Positions 32,704 to 40,953 of a stretch of DNA of 40,953 nt are shown in pieces. Within the stretch, counting starts at the first letter, position 1; each line of letters starts with the position of its first letter. The stretch comes from Actinomycetales bacterium. Lineage in GTDB: Bacteria; Actinomycetota; Actinomycetes; S36-B12; UBA5976. Below the pieces are notes generated by a model. That model did no database searches. It had not been told where the DNA came from and saw only the letters and a list, made by a program, of their open reading frames with translations. The position numbers were made by a program, and so were the translations under genes. Where the stretch lies: the NCBI GenBank assembly GCA_018970205.1, contig JAGWWW010000013.1, forward strand, positions 1-40,953, read 5' to 3'.

Positions 32704-33804
32704 TCAGCCCATCCGCCGGACCCAGCCGTGGCGGTCTTCGACCCGCCCGGTCTGGATGCCGAGCAGGGTCTCGCGCAGGCGCATCGCGACCGGGCCGGGT
32801 TGGCCGTCGCCGACCGACCACTCACCCATCGCGGACTTCGCGCGCCCCACCGGGGTGATGACGGCAGCGGTGCCACAACCGAAGACCTCGGTGATGGTCC
32901 CGGCAGCGGCCCCCGCCTGCCACTCATCGACGCTGATGGGCCGCTCCTGGGCGTCGTAGCCGAGGTCGTGTGCGACTTGTAGCAGCGAGGAGCGCGTGAC
33001 GCCGGGCAGGAGCGAGCCGGTGAGTTTCGGCGTCACCAGGCGCGCCTGCTCGCCGGAGCCGAAGACGAAGTAGAGGTTCATTGCGCCGACTTCTTCGACG
33101 AAGCGGCGCTCGATGGCGTCCAACCACACGACCTGGTCGCAGCCCTGCTCGGCTGCCTGCGCCTGCGCGACCAGGGATGCCGCGTAGTTGCCGGCAGCCT
33201 TGGCCTCGCCGGTGCCGCCGGGCACAGCACGGATGTACTCGGTTGACAGCCACACGGTGATCGGCTTGATGCCGCTGGGGAAATATGCGCCGGCCGGGGC
33301 TGCGATGAGCAGGTACGTGTACGACGCGCTGGGCTTGACGCCGAGCACCGGCTCAGTGGCGAACATGAACGGCCGCAGGTACAGCGAGGACTCGGTGCCG
33401 TCGGGCACCCAGCGCGAGTCTTGCGCGAGCAGCGCCTCGATGGAGGCGAGGAACAGGTCTTCCGGCAGCGGCGGCATGGCCATGCGGGTGGCGGAACGGG
33501 CGAAGCGGTCCGCGTTCTGCTCGGGGCGGAAGCAGACGATGGAACCGTCGGCGTAGCGGTACGCCTTCAGACCCTCGAAGATCTCCTGGCCGTAGTGCAG
33601 GGCGCTGGTCATAGGGTCTAGGTTCAAAGGGCCGTACGGGATGACGCGCGGGTTGCGCCAGCCTGACTGAGCGTCCCAATCGACCTGCACCATGTGGTCG
33701 GTGTGATGTCGCGCGAAGCCGGGGTTCGCGAAGACCTCTGCGATCCATTCCTCGCTCGCCGGCGCGGAGCACGGCGTGACAGCGAAGTCGGTGGCGAGCA
33801 TCAT
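32704..33804 (-). CDS. ilvE: Branched-chain amino acid aminotransferase
   Basis: A 366-residue fold-type IV PLP transaminase that makes valine, leucine and isoleucine from their keto acids. It has [14 protein letters not shown], the Schiff-base lysine Lys202 in [38 protein letters not shown], and the C-terminal [17 protein letters not shown]. The start is the first of two adjacent ATGs (33804), because a TAGCGT box lies exactly seven bases upstream; the frame remains open far beyond into serA but is not protein-like. It follows serA by 34 bases and apparently has its own promoter. Confidence 0.96.
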   Translation of the reverse strand: MMLATDFAVTPCSAPASEEWIAEVFANPGFARHHTDHMVQVDWDAQSGWRNPRVIPYGPLNLDPMTSALHYGQEIFEGLKAYRYADGSIVCFRPEQNADRFARSATRMAMPPLPEDLFLASIEALLAQDSRWVPDGTESSLYLRPFMFATEPVLGVKPSASYTYLLIAAPAGAYFPSGIKPITVWLSTEYIRAVPGGTGEAKAAGNYAASLVAQAQAAEQGCDQVVWLDAIERRFVEEVGAMNLYFVFGSGEQARLVTPKLTGSLLPGVTRSSLLQVAHDLGYDAQERPISVDEWQAGAAAGTITEVFGCGTAAVITPVGRAKSAMGEWSVGDGQPGPVAMRLRETLLGIQTGRVEDRHGWVRRMG

Positions 33805-33817
33805 GAAGCGAACGCTA
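33805..33817 (-). promoter_or_regulatory. ilvE leaderless promoter (-10 box TAGCGT)
   Basis: TAGCGT on the minus strand (33812-33817), then seven bases, then ATG at 33804. No attenuator or T-box can fit, because there is no leader. Confidence 0.55.
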
Positions 33818-33838
33818 CTGCGACGCCGCGGGGCCGGC

Positions 33839-34807
33839 TCAGCCGGCGACGGCCGCCAGGGATGTGAAATTGACGGCATCGGCCACGTCTTGACCGGCGA
33901 GGGCGGCGACCACGGAGTGGGCGACAGACAGGCCCGCCTTCTCCTGCGCTTCCTCGGTGGACGCACCCAGGTGCGGGGTGACCACGACCTGGTCGAAGGC
34001 GAACAGCGGGGAATCGGTGCACGGCTCGACTGCGAAGACATCCAGGCCGGCGCCGGCGACTCGTCCGTCGGCCAAAGCAGCTGCGAGGGCGGCTTCGTCG
34101 ATGAGCCCGCCGCGGGAGGTGTTGATGATGCGCACGCCCGGCTTGACCTTCGCCAGCGCGGACTCGCCGATGATGCCTGTGGTTTCGGGGGTCTTGGGCA
34201 GGTGGATGGTGATGTAGTCGCTGGCGGCAAGCAGGTCGTCAAGCGACACCAGGCGCACGCCGAGGGCGGCGGCGGTCTCCGCGGACGCGAAGGGGTCATA
34301 GGCGAGGAGTTCCACGCCGAATGCCTTCAGGCGCGCAGCGACCAGCGAGCCGATGCGGCCGAGGCCGACGATGCCCACGGTCTTGCCGTCGAGTTCGACG
34401 CCGGAGTACTTGGACTTCGCCCAGGTGCCGGCCTTCAAGGTTGCCGACGCCGAGGCGATGTTTCGGGCGACTGACAACATCAACCCGATTGCCAGTTCCG
34501 CGACGCTGGTGATGTTCGAGGTCGGCGCGTTGACCACCATCACCCCCGCGGCGGTGGCAGCCGGCACGTCAACGTTATCCAGGCCGACCCCGGCACGGGC
34601 GACGACCTTGAGGTTGGGCGCTGCGGCGATGACCTCAGCGGTCACTTTGGTCGCGCTGCGGATGAGCAGCGCGGTCGCCTCCGGCACTGCAGCCAGCAGT
34701 TCCGCGGCGTCGCCGCCGTTGCAGAAGCGGATGTCGACGCTGTCTCCGAGCACGGCGTAGGTGGCGTCGGACAGGGTCTCGCAGACGAGGACAACAGGCT
34801 TGGACAC
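33839..34807 (-). CDS. serA: D-3-phosphoglycerate dehydrogenase, short form without ACT domain
   Basis: A 322-residue NAD-dependent dehydrogenase that opens serine synthesis. It has [13 protein letters not shown], the Rossmann motif GLGRIG (148-153), [10 protein letters not shown] (catalytic Arg), the VEP glutamate and the TPHLGAST histidine. Actinobacterial SerA normally continues for about 200 more residues with an allosteric substrate-binding domain and an ACT domain; this one stops after [13 protein letters not shown], so feedback control by serine should be absent. There is no remnant: ilvE starts 34 bases later. The GTG at 34807 has GAAAGG upstream and fits a TAGGCT promoter at 34850-34855; a longer start at 34849 is less likely. 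Confidence 0.93.
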   Translation of the reverse strand: MSKPVVLVCETLSDATYAVLGDSVDIRFCNGGDAAELLAAVPEATALLIRSATKVTAEVIAAAPNLKVVARAGVGLDNVDVPAATAAGVMVVNAPTSNITSVAELAIGLMLSVARNIASASATLKAGTWAKSKYSGVELDGKTVGIVGLGRIGSLVAARLKAFGVELLAYDPFASAETAAALGVRLVSLDDLLAASDYITIHLPKTPETTGIIGESALAKVKPGVRIINTSRGGLIDEAALAAALADGRVAGAGLDVFAVEPCTDSPLFAFDQVVVTPHLGASTEEAQEKAGLSVAHSVVAALAGQDVADAVNFTSLAAVAG

Positions 34808-34849
34808 AGGCTGCCTTTCGGGATACGGAGAGAGTGTGATGTGGCTCAC

Positions 34850-34855
34850 AGCCTA
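34850..34855 (-). promoter_or_regulatory. serA -10 box TAGGCT
   Basis: TAGGCT on the minus strand, 42 bases before the GTG start. It gives a leader of about 35 bases carrying the GAAAGG ribosome site. Confidence 0.45.
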
Positions 34856-35015
34856 ATGCGGGCGGCGCTCATGCGCTCTGGGGGCGAGGGCGGCTGCACG
34901 ACTCGCGAGATGCATCTGAACTTTGACCGGCGGCGAGGGCAGCCGCCAGAGCTGGGTACCCGAATGAACGTCAAACAGTCGATGCGGCGTAGGTGTGCTG
35001 ACGGGGATGGCGGCG

Positions 35016-35042
35016 AGCCCTGAGTCGGCCCGACTGGGGGCT
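35016..35042 (-). terminator. Hairpin downstream of the aldo/keto reductase
   Basis: AGTCG/CGACT (35023-35027 with 35031-35035) is extended by AGCCC/GGGCT (35016-35020 with 35038-35042). It lies about 100 bases past the aldo/keto reductase stop and may end the gatCAB transcript. The rest of the 34856-35143 gap shows no convincing gene. Confidence 0.4.
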
Positions 35043-35143
35043 TAGGAGGGCATGCGGTCTTCGCCGCGCGGGGCTGCCCGTGGCCACAATCGAGCCGCCA
35101 CCGGGGGTTGGTCCAGTCGAGGCCGCGCGGGCGCTGACCGGCG

Positions 35144-36019
35144 TCAGTCGGGGAAGACCGAGCCGGCCCCTGGCGCCACTGCGCTGAGGGTGGCGACCTC
35201 GTGCGGCGTCAACTGCACACGCTGGGCGGCGGCGCTCGCGTGCACGGTCTCGACGCGGCTGAAGCCCGGGACGGGGATGACTCGCTGCCCCAAGGCTGCG
35301 AGCCAGGCGAGGGCCACGACCTGTGCGGTGGTGTCGTGGGCGGCTGCGATGAGCGCGAATGCGGGGTAAATGTCGCCGAGGGCAGCGGCTTCGTTGCCGC
35401 CGCCGAGCGGGCTCCAGGGAAGGTAGGTGATGCCGTGCTCGCCACAGAAGTCGATGACTGCTTGGTCGTCGCGGCGACGGGGGGAATGCTCGTTCTCGAC
35501 GACGACGACGCTGCCTTCGGACACCTGCCAAGCGCGGCGCAACTCGTCGGCGGTGACGTTGGAGAGCCCGATGGACCCCGTCAGGCCGGTGTCGCGCGCC
35601 TCGCAGAGCGCGAGTACGCACTCATCCCAGGACTGCTCGCGGTTGAGCCTGTGCACGGCAGTGCAGTCCGGGGTGAACCCGAGAGCGTCGGCAGACCGCT
35701 CAGCCGCGGTGAGCATCCAGTCGCGTGAGTTGTCGCGCCACCAGTGGTCGCCCTCGCGCCGCAGGCCGTTCTTGGTGAGCACGAACAGCGAGTCGCGGCC
35801 GCCGGACCAGGTGCGGACTGCCTCGCCGACGATGCGTTCGTTATGACCGACGGTCTCGGCGGACGGCGCATAGACGTCCGCGGTATCCACGACGGTGAAC
35901 CCGGCGTCGAACGCTGCGTGCAGCACCGCAGTGCGTGACGCTAACTCCTCCGAAGAGTGGTAGAGAGTGCGCGAAAGCGGCATTGCGCCGACACCAATGC
36001 GCGGCCATGGGTCACGCAT
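35144..36019 (-). CDS. Aldo/keto reductase
   Basis: A 291-residue TIM-barrel oxidoreductase using NADPH. The catalytic tetrad is visible as Asp45 and Tyr50 (VVDTADVY), Lys83 (VLTKNG) and His123 (AVHRLN). GSIGLSN and the C-terminal [16 protein letters not shown] fit the family's cofactor-binding part. The substrate is unknown. The ATG at 36019 overlaps the end of gatB by eight bases, with AGGTG six bases upstream, so it is expressed with gatCAB; no functional link to amidotransfer is known. A GTG at 36028 is an alternative start. Confidence 0.9.
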   Translation of the reverse strand: MRDPWPRIGVGAMPLSRTLYHSSEELASRTAVLHAAFDAGFTVVDTADVYAPSAETVGHNERIVGEAVRTWSGGRDSLFVLTKNGLRREGDHWWRDNSRDWMLTAAERSADALGFTPDCTAVHRLNREQSWDECVLALCEARDTGLTGSIGLSNVTADELRRAWQVSEGSVVVVENEHSPRRRDDQAVIDFCGEHGITYLPWSPLGGGNEAAALGDIYPAFALIAAAHDTTAQVVALAWLAALGQRVIPVPGFSRVETVHASAAAQRVQLTPHEVATLSAVAPGAGSVFPD

Positions 36020-37541
36020 CCTCGACACCTAGGTGGGCGAGCAGCAGTGCGCGCACCTTGGCAGCGTCTGCCTGGCCGCGGGTGGCTTTCATCACCGCGC
36101 CCACGACGGCGCCTGCGGCAGCGACCTTGCCACCACGGATCTTCTCGGCCACATCCGGCTGCTCGGCGATGGCCTGCTCGATGGCGGCGAGGAGCGCGGA
36201 GTCGTCGCCGACGATCTGCAGACCGCGGCGGGCCACTACCTGCTCGGCTGTGCCCTCCCCGGCGAGGATTCCGGCGATGACCTCGCGGGCGAGCTTGTCG
36301 TTGATGGTGCCGGCGGCGATGAGTCGCTCCACGTCCACGATGTCTGCCGGGGTGATGGCGAGGTCGGCGAGGTCGACACCCTGGTCGTTGGCGGTGCGGG
36401 CGAGCTCGCCGAGCCACCACTTGCGCGCTGCTGTGTGGTCGGCGCCGGCGGCGATAGTCGCCACCACGAGGTCGACCGCGCCGGCGTTGATGATGGAGTC
36501 CATCTCGGTGTCGTTGACGCCCCACTGCTCCTGAAGGCGAGCGCGGCGCGCGGCCGGGGGCTCAGGCAGCGTGGCCCGGAGTTGCTCCACCCACTCACGC
36601 GACGGCGCGATGGGGACGAGGTCCGGCTCCGGGAAGTAGCGGTAGTCCTCGGCCTCCTCCTTGGAGCGACCGGACGTCGTGAGGTTGGTGTCCTCGTGCC
36701 AGTGGCGGGTCTCCTGCGTGACCTGCCCGCCGCCGGCGAGCACCGCCGCCTGCCGCTGCATCTCGTAGCGGATGGCCTTCTCGATGGAGCGCAACGAGTT
36801 GACGTTCTTGGTCTCGGTGCGGGTGCCGAACGGGGAGTCCGCGGACGCGCGCAGGGAGACGTTCGCATCGCAGCGCAGCGAGCCCTGGTCCATGCGCACA
36901 TCGGAGACGTCAAGGGCGCGCAGCAGGTCGCGCAGCATGGAGACGTAGGCACGTGCGACGGCGGGGGCGTTCTTTCCCGCGCCGACGATGGGCTTGGTGA
37001 CGATCTCGATGAGCGGGATGCCGGCTCGGTTGTAGTCCACGACCGAGTAGTCGGCGCCCTGGATGCGCCCGGTGGCGCCACCGAGGTGGGAGGTCTTGCC
37101 GGTGTCCTCCTCCATGTGGGCGCGCTCGATCTCGACGCGGAAGACCTGCACTCCCTCGTCGGTCTCCACAGGCACGTCGAGCCAGCCGTTGAAGGCAATG
37201 GGCTCGTCGTACTGCGAGGTCTGGAAGTTCTTCGGCATGTCGGGGTAGAAATAGTTCTTGCGCGCGAACCGGCACCACTGCGCGATCTCGCAGTTCAGGG
37301 CCAGGCCGATGCGGATGGCGCCCTCGACGCCCTTGCGGTTCAGCGCGGGCAGGGCGCCGGGTAGGCCGAGGCAGACCGGGCAGACCTGGGTGTTCGGGGC
37401 GGCGCCGAACTCGGTCGCGCAGCCGCAGAACATCTTGGTCTTCGTGTTGAGCTCGACGTGGACCTCCAGGCCCATGACCGGGTCGAACTGCGCGATGACG
37501 TCGTCGTAGGGCATCAACGCGGGCGAGTTCATCGTCGTCAC
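36012..37541 (-). CDS. gatB: Aspartyl/glutamyl-tRNA amidotransferase subunit B
   Basis: A 509-residue kinase/tRNA-binding subunit of GatCAB, which converts Glu-tRNA-Gln and Asp-tRNA-Asn to the amides. Landmarks are [20 protein letters not shown], the second cysteine pair in [13 protein letters not shown] (zinc site), [33 protein letters not shown]-type sequence ([15 protein letters not shown]), [10 protein letters not shown], and a C-terminal YqeY-like helical domain. The GTG at 37541 overlaps the gatA stop by four bases (GTGA); an ATG three codons later is possible. Length is normal. Confidence 0.97.
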   Translation of the reverse strand: MTTMNSPALMPYDDVIAQFDPVMGLEVHVELNTKTKMFCGCATEFGAAPNTQVCPVCLGLPGALPALNRKGVEGAIRIGLALNCEIAQWCRFARKNYFYPDMPKNFQTSQYDEPIAFNGWLDVPVETDEGVQVFRVEIERAHMEEDTGKTSHLGGATGRIQGADYSVVDYNRAGIPLIEIVTKPIVGAGKNAPAVARAYVSMLRDLLRALDVSDVRMDQGSLRCDANVSLRASADSPFGTRTETKNVNSLRSIEKAIRYEMQRQAAVLAGGGQVTQETRHWHEDTNLTTSGRSKEEAEDYRYFPEPDLVPIAPSREWVEQLRATLPEPPAARRARLQEQWGVNDTEMDSIINAGAVDLVVATIAAGADHTAARKWWLGELARTANDQGVDLADLAITPADIVDVERLIAAGTINDKLAREVIAGILAGEGTAEQVVARRGLQIVGDDSALLAAIEQAIAEQPDVAEKIRGGKVAAAGAVVGAVMKATRGQADAAKVRALLLAHLGVEDA

Positions 37542-39031
37542 AGTGCCACCGCCTTGCTGAGGATGGGTGCGCCCCATTGCGCGAGCAGCGCCGCCTCAAG
37601 TGCGCCGCCGACGGCGTACATCCGCTCGTCTGCGCGGGCCGGGGCCATGATCTGCAGGCCGACTGGCAGGTTGTCCTCCGGCGCGAGTCCGATGGGGATG
37701 GACATGCCCGGGGTGCCGGCGAGGTTGGCCGGGATGGTGGCGATGTCGTTGAGATACATCGCCAGCGGGTCGTCGAGTTTCTCGCCGAGTTTGAACGCGG
37801 TGGTCGGGGCGGTCGGCGAGACCAGCACATCGACCTTCGCGAACGCATCATTGAAGTCGCGCTGGATGAGCGTGCGGATCTTCTGCGCGCTGCCGTAGAA
37901 CGCGTCGTAGTAGCCGGCACTCAAGGCATATGTGCCGAGGATGATGCGGCGCGTGACCTCCTCGCCGAAACCGGCGGCGCGGGTGCGGCCCATGACTTGC
38001 TCGACTGAGGACTCGCCGTCGTCGCCGACGCGCAGGCCGTAGCGCATGCCGTCGAACTTCGCGAGGTTGCTCGAGCACTCGCTGGGCAGGATGAGGTAGT
38101 ACGCGGCGAGCGCGTAGTCGAAGTGCGGGCAGGAGACCTCGACGATCTCCGCGCCGAGGCTGGTCAGCGCAGCCACAGCCTCATCGAAGCGCTGGCGCAC
38201 GCCGGCTTGGTAGCCCTCGCCGCCGAGTTCCTTGACCACGCCGATGCGCATGCCGGTGAGGTCGCGGGTGCCGGCGGCGGCCACGACGTCAGGGACGGCG
38301 TCTGTGAGCGAGGTCGAGTCGTGGGGGTCGTGGCCGGCGATGACCGAGTGCAGCAGCGCGGTGTCGAGAACGTTGCGCGCGCAGGGGCCGGCTTGGTCCA
38401 GCGACGACGCTAGGGCGATGAGGCCGTAGCGGGAGACGGCGCCGTAAGTCGGCTTGACGCCGACGGTGCCGGTGACCGCCGCAGGCTGGCGGATGGAGCC
38501 GCCGGTGTCCGTGCCGATGGCCAGCGGCGCTTCGTAGGCCGCAAGGCAGGCGGAGGATCCGCCGCCGGAGCCGCCCGGGATGCGCTCGAGGTCCCAGGGG
38601 TTGCGGGTCGGGCCGTAAGCCGAGTGCTCGGTGGATGAGCCCATCGCGAACTCGTCCATGTTGGTCTTGCCGAGGATGACCACGCCGGCGTCTTTGAGGC
38701 GCCGGGTCACGGTCGCGTCATAGGGCGGGCGCCAGCCCTCGAGCATCTTCGAGCCGCAGGTGGTGGGGATGCCCTCCATGCACATGACGTCTTTGAGCCC
38801 CAGCGGCACGCCGGCGAGCGCTCCGAGCCGCTCCCCTGCGGCACGCCGCGAATCGACGGCCTTCGCTGCGGCCAGCGCGCCTTCGGTGTCGACGTGCAGG
38901 AAGGCGTGCACGCGGCCGTCGACCTCAGCGATGCGGTCGAGGTGCGCTTGAGCCACCTCCACGGCGCTGACGGCGCCGGAGGCGATGGCGGACGCGAGTT
39001 CGGCAGCGGTCTTGGTGATGAGCTCGCTCAT
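37538..39031 (-). CDS. gatA: Aspartyl/glutamyl-tRNA amidotransferase subunit A
   Basis: A 497-residue amidase-signature enzyme that releases ammonia from glutamine for GatB. The Ser-cisSer-Lys triad is Lys80 ([10 protein letters not shown]), Ser155 ([11 protein letters not shown]) and nucleophile Ser179 ([12 protein letters not shown]). The [16 protein letters not shown] stretch is intact. The ATG at 39031 begins one base after the gatC stop and has GAGGAGG six bases upstream. It is the middle gene of gatC-gatA-gatB. Confidence 0.97.
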   Translation of the reverse strand: MSELITKTAAELASAIASGAVSAVEVAQAHLDRIAEVDGRVHAFLHVDTEGALAAAKAVDSRRAAGERLGALAGVPLGLKDVMCMEGIPTTCGSKMLEGWRPPYDATVTRRLKDAGVVILGKTNMDEFAMGSSTEHSAYGPTRNPWDLERIPGGSGGGSSACLAAYEAPLAIGTDTGGSIRQPAAVTGTVGVKPTYGAVSRYGLIALASSLDQAGPCARNVLDTALLHSVIAGHDPHDSTSLTDAVPDVVAAAGTRDLTGMRIGVVKELGGEGYQAGVRQRFDEAVAALTSLGAEIVEVSCPHFDYALAAYYLILPSECSSNLAKFDGMRYGLRVGDDGESSVEQVMGRTRAAGFGEEVTRRIILGTYALSAGYYDAFYGSAQKIRTLIQRDFNDAFAKVDVLVSPTAPTTAFKLGEKLDDPLAMYLNDIATIPANLAGTPGMSIPIGLAPEDNLPVGLQIMAPARADERMYAVGGALEAALLAQWGAPILSKAVAL

Positions 39032-39032
39032 C

Positions 39033-39338
39033 TCACGCCTCCTCGTCCAGGATCCGCGGCACGCGGAAACGTGAGTCTTCGACACTCGGCGCCCCGGAGA
39101 GCGCCTGCTCGGCCGTCAGCGACTGGCCGGGCTCATCCTCTCGGAACGCGTTGGTCAACGGCTGCGGGTGGCTGGTGGCCGGGACGTCGTCCCCGGCGAC
39201 CTCGGACACCTTGGCGATGGAGCCGAGGATGACCTCGAGTTGGCCGGCGTAATACGCCAAGCGGTCCGCGGGGATGTCGATGCGAGCCAGCCGCGCGAGG
39301 TGCGCGACGTCATCAGGTGTGATTTCGGGGCTTGCCAC
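39033..39338 (-). CDS. gatC: Aspartyl/glutamyl-tRNA amidotransferase subunit C
   Basis: A 101-residue belt subunit that holds GatA and GatB together. [12 protein letters not shown] is the conserved start helix; [29 protein letters not shown] and the FREDEP turn follow as expected. The GTG at 39338 is preceded by TAGACT and six bases, with no ribosome site, so the operon message looks leaderless. The nearby ligA on the same strand is the usual actinobacterial neighbour, here separated by the luxR gene. Confidence 0.95.
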   Translation of the reverse strand: MASPEITPDDVAHLARLARIDIPADRLAYYAGQLEVILGSIAKVSEVAGDDVPATSHPQPLTNAFREDEPGQSLTAEQALSGAPSVEDSRFRVPRILDEEA

Positions 39339-39350
39339 GCGGGAAGTCTA
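39339..39350 (-). promoter_or_regulatory. gatCAB leaderless promoter (-10 box TAGACT)
   Basis: TAGACT on the minus strand (39345-39350), then six bases, then GTG at 39338. Confidence 0.55.
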
Positions 39351-39509
39351 GGGAGCGACCTCGGTGTGAAACCCGAGCCCCTCGCGCCCATTGCAGGCTT
39401 GGCGGCGGCACCGCGAACGATGCCCGAGACCGCCGGTGGGCCGTGCGCGGACCTGTCGGCGGCGCTTGGCGCTGTATGACCGCCGACGCAGATCGGGCTG
39501 GGAGTTAGG

Positions 39510-39678
39510 TGGCGGGGTGTCGGCGCCACGGGGATAGCAGCGACACCCCGCCATGGGCGCCGTGCCAGTCAACGTGTGCGACGGGCGCTCGCCACGGCAA
39601 ACCCAACCGTGGCCCTGCGCGCCTCCCCCGCGTCGCCTCGGAGGAGGCATCAGCGTCGGTGGTCAGACTGCACCACCG
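39510..39678. other. Cluster of four inverted repeats, possible structured RNA
   Basis: Perfect arms: 39510-39522 with 39541-39553 (13 pairs, loop 18); 39591-39597 with 39607-39613 (7 pairs); 39621-39626 with 39643-39648 (6 pairs); 39657-39663 with 39672-39678 (7 pairs). The first is too long to be chance; the shorter ones could arise in GC-rich DNA, but four in a row is notable. No T-run marks a transcript end. Confidence 0.5.
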
Positions 39679-39700
39679 CGCCGGTCATATGCGCCAGACA

Positions 39701-39733
39701 TTTGTCCAAACTGAATAGTCACTTGTCCACACT
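39701..39733 (+). repeat. Direct repeats TTTGTCCAAACT / CTTGTCCACACT, 21 bases apart
   Basis: Copies at 39701-39712 and 39722-39733 match at 10 of 12 positions, with starts 21 bases (two helix turns) apart, just upstream of the likely luxR promoter. The arrangement suits a regulator binding twice on the same DNA face. Confidence 0.5.
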
Positions 39734-39770
39734 CGTCGCGAAGCAACGACGTCACGCCGTGTCGGTGCCC

Positions 39771-39776
39771 TAGGTT
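39771..39776 (+). promoter_or_regulatory. luxR-type gene -10 box TAGGTT (candidate)
   Basis: TAGGTT lies 51 bases before the ATG. The leader of about 45 bases ends in GGGAG, four bases before the start. Confidence 0.4.
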
Positions 39777-39827
39777 CATACAGCAGCAGGCGGCCGGCTT
39801 GTGCCATGAGCGTGGTACGGGAGACAC

Positions 39828-40637
39828 ATGCCAGCGATTTTCCTGGGCGGCTCGGATTGGGCCTACTCCCGGCAGTGGCCGGAGGGTCGGGCTGCAGAGC
39901 CGTGGCAGTGGCAGCTGCGCACGATGATGCGCGGCTATTTGCCGTGCCGGCAGATCGTCATGCGCTGCGGCGCCGACGCCGATATGAACGCCATGGTGGA
40001 TTGGACGCACCCCGGCGTCGGGCAATGCAAGGCTCCAAACTGGGAACGGATGTCCGCAAGGGGCGCCACGTCTGCAACAGGCAATTTCGACATCGGCCCC
40101 CACTCCGTGGCGTTCTACGCCTCGCCTGGCAGCACTCGCCGGGCTGGCAGCGGCGCTACGGCCAACACCGCCGCAGTCGTCTCCGTTGGGGCGACGGCAG
40201 ACGCCCTCGCCTCGGAATCATTCACGGTCACGCTCGAGACGCCAACCCGGGTGAGCCTTGAGAACGCGGCACTGCTGTCCATGATGTGCCTGGCGGTCGC
40301 ACGCGTCATCGGAGACATCGCCGCCGGCGTCATGTCGTCCGCACAGCATGCGGGAGCCAGCGCCGGCCCGTCAGCTGCCGCGTCGAGCGGCCGCGCATCA
40401 GCGGACAACCCAGAGCTCAGCACCGTGCTCTCCGGCTTGGAGACGTTCCCTGCCAAAGTGCTCGAGCTCATCTGCAGCGGATGGACCAATGCGGAGATCG
40501 CTGCGAGCACCCGAATGAGCCTGAGCTCGGTCAGGGCCGCCACATCGGCCATCTACGCCCGGCTCGGAGTGCGCAACCGGCACGAGGCAGCGGCGCTGTG
40601 CGGCGCGCATTTCGCACAGGCGGCCTCGCGTCGGTGA
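39828..40637 (+). CDS. LuxR-family transcriptional regulator, orphan
   Basis: A 269-residue protein whose last third (about 204-259) is a LuxR-type helix-turn-helix: VLELICSGWTNAEIAASTRMS, then SVRAATSAIYARLGVRNRHEAAAL. The start of this domain is unusual, LETFPAKVLEL where LTPREREVL is typical. Residues 1-200 match no domain I recognise: Trp/Arg-rich at the start, a small-residue middle, a hydrophobic helix at 147-169 and a Ser/Ala linker (170-195). No response-regulator phosphorylation site is apparent and no sensor kinase is adjacent. The ATG has GGGAG upstream. It interrupts the usual ligA-gatC neighbourhood and may be a recent insertion. Confidence 0.85.
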   Translation: MPAIFLGGSDWAYSRQWPEGRAAEPWQWQLRTMMRGYLPCRQIVMRCGADADMNAMVDWTHPGVGQCKAPNWERMSARGATSATGNFDIGPHSVAFYASPGSTRRAGSGATANTAAVVSVGATADALASESFTVTLETPTRVSLENAALLSMMCLAVARVIGDIAAGVMSSAQHAGASAGPSAAASSGRASADNPELSTVLSGLETFPAKVLELICSGWTNAEIAASTRMSLSSVRAATSAIYARLGVRNRHEAAALCGAHFAQAASRR

Positions 40638-40650
40638 GTCACCTCCCCGT

Positions 40651-40675
40651 GAGCCGCGGGACGGTGCAGCGGCTC
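40651..40675 (+). terminator. Hairpin after the luxR-type gene
   Basis: GAGCCGC (40651-40657) pairs with GCGGCTC (40669-40675), 14 bases past the stop codon. There is no clear T-run. A weaker CCTGTC/GACAGG pair (40695-40700 with 40717-40722) may serve ligA from the other side. Confidence 0.5.
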
Positions 40676-40745
40676 GCTCGTTCGGCGCCAGTGCCCTGTC
40701 TTCGATGAACACGCACGACAGGTCCGGGCGCAGCGCGTCAGCCGG

Positions 40746-40953
<208 letters not shown>

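Larger units (their letters stand above)
39351..39827. other. 477-base gap between gatC and luxR, rich in inverted repeats
   Basis: I see no credible gene. From left to right it holds the gatC promoter, four successive inverted repeats (39510-39678), a pair of 12-base direct repeats (39701-39733), and a candidate luxR -10 box (39771-39776). Open frames here lack ribosome sites and run through the hairpins. Confidence 0.6.

Noticed and set aside
33805-33838. Frameshift as explanation for the short SerA
   Set aside because: Only 33 bases separate serA from ilvE, so no regulatory domain remains to be recovered by a frame change.
34841-35023. 60-codon plus-strand frame between serA and the aldo/keto reductase
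   Set aside because: No ribosome site, overlaps the serA promoter and start, and resembles nothing.
39348-39650. 100-codon minus-strand frame in the gatC-luxR gap
   Set aside because: It runs through two strong inverted repeats and the gatC promoter, with Arg/Gly-rich, non-protein-like composition.

Overview
The window is a stretch of a high-GC actinobacterial (Actinomycetota) chromosome, almost entirely housekeeping genes. The basis for this is the gene orders ndk-mreB-mreC-mreD-pbp2, clpX-clpP2-clpP1-tig, mutM-rnc-rpmF-DUF177-SepIVA-coaD and gatC-gatA-gatB next to ligA, the two ClpP paralogues, the lysine-rich HupB tail, and several genes preceded by TANNNT boxes 6-8 bases before the start codon (leaderless-type promoters). 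I cannot name a genus. The MreBCD set makes a rod-shaped or Streptomyces/Propionibacteriales-like organism more likely than a mycobacterium.

Layout. 1-5082 (minus strand): mrdA (cut by the window edge), mreD, mreC and mreB for lateral wall growth, then ndk, a DUF4233 membrane protein and folC. 5119-7695 (plus strand): an archaeal-type valS, divergent from folC across a 36-base gap. 7786-11864 (minus): clpX, clpP2, clpP1, tig. 11901-13531: tRNA-Pro, tRNA-Gly and a small lower-GC islet with a VanZ-like membrane protein and an Abi/HEPN-like protein. 13695-21556 (minus): a tightly packed nine-gene run whose first gene is a DAK/FakA-like kinase, followed by recG, rsmD, coaD, sepIVA-like, DUF177, rpmF, rnc and mutM. 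21767-24583: rpmB, thiD, thiL and a DUF3515 lipoprotein. 24617-29275: ddl, a trans-sulfuration PLP enzyme, gpsA, plsC and hupB. 29579-29980: tRNA-Gln, tRNA-Glu and a strong terminator. 30195-34807 (minus): gltX, a fumarylacetoacetase-family hydrolase, ilvE and a short-form serA. 35144-39338 (minus): gatC-gatA-gatB and an aldo/keto reductase in one operon. 39828-40637 (plus): an orphan LuxR-type regulator. 40746-40953: the BRCT end of ligA.

How the genes fit together. The MreBCD/PBP2, Ddl, PlsC/GpsA and FakA-like products serve envelope growth. ClpXP1P2 and trigger factor handle protein quality control. ValS, GltX, GatCAB and the four tRNAs serve translation; GltX and GatCAB together imply transamidation of misacylated tRNA. 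IlvE, SerA and the PLP lyase serve amino-acid metabolism. ThiD and ThiL serve thiamine phosphate metabolism.

No obviously new multi-gene system is present. The parts that most deserve a second look are the tRNA-Gly islet (Abi/HEPN-like gene, VanZ-like gene, a 15-base copy of the tRNA 3' end and a nested hairpin), the hairpin-rich gatC-luxR gap with an orphan regulator, the inverted archaeal-type valS, and the recurring leaderless promoter pattern.
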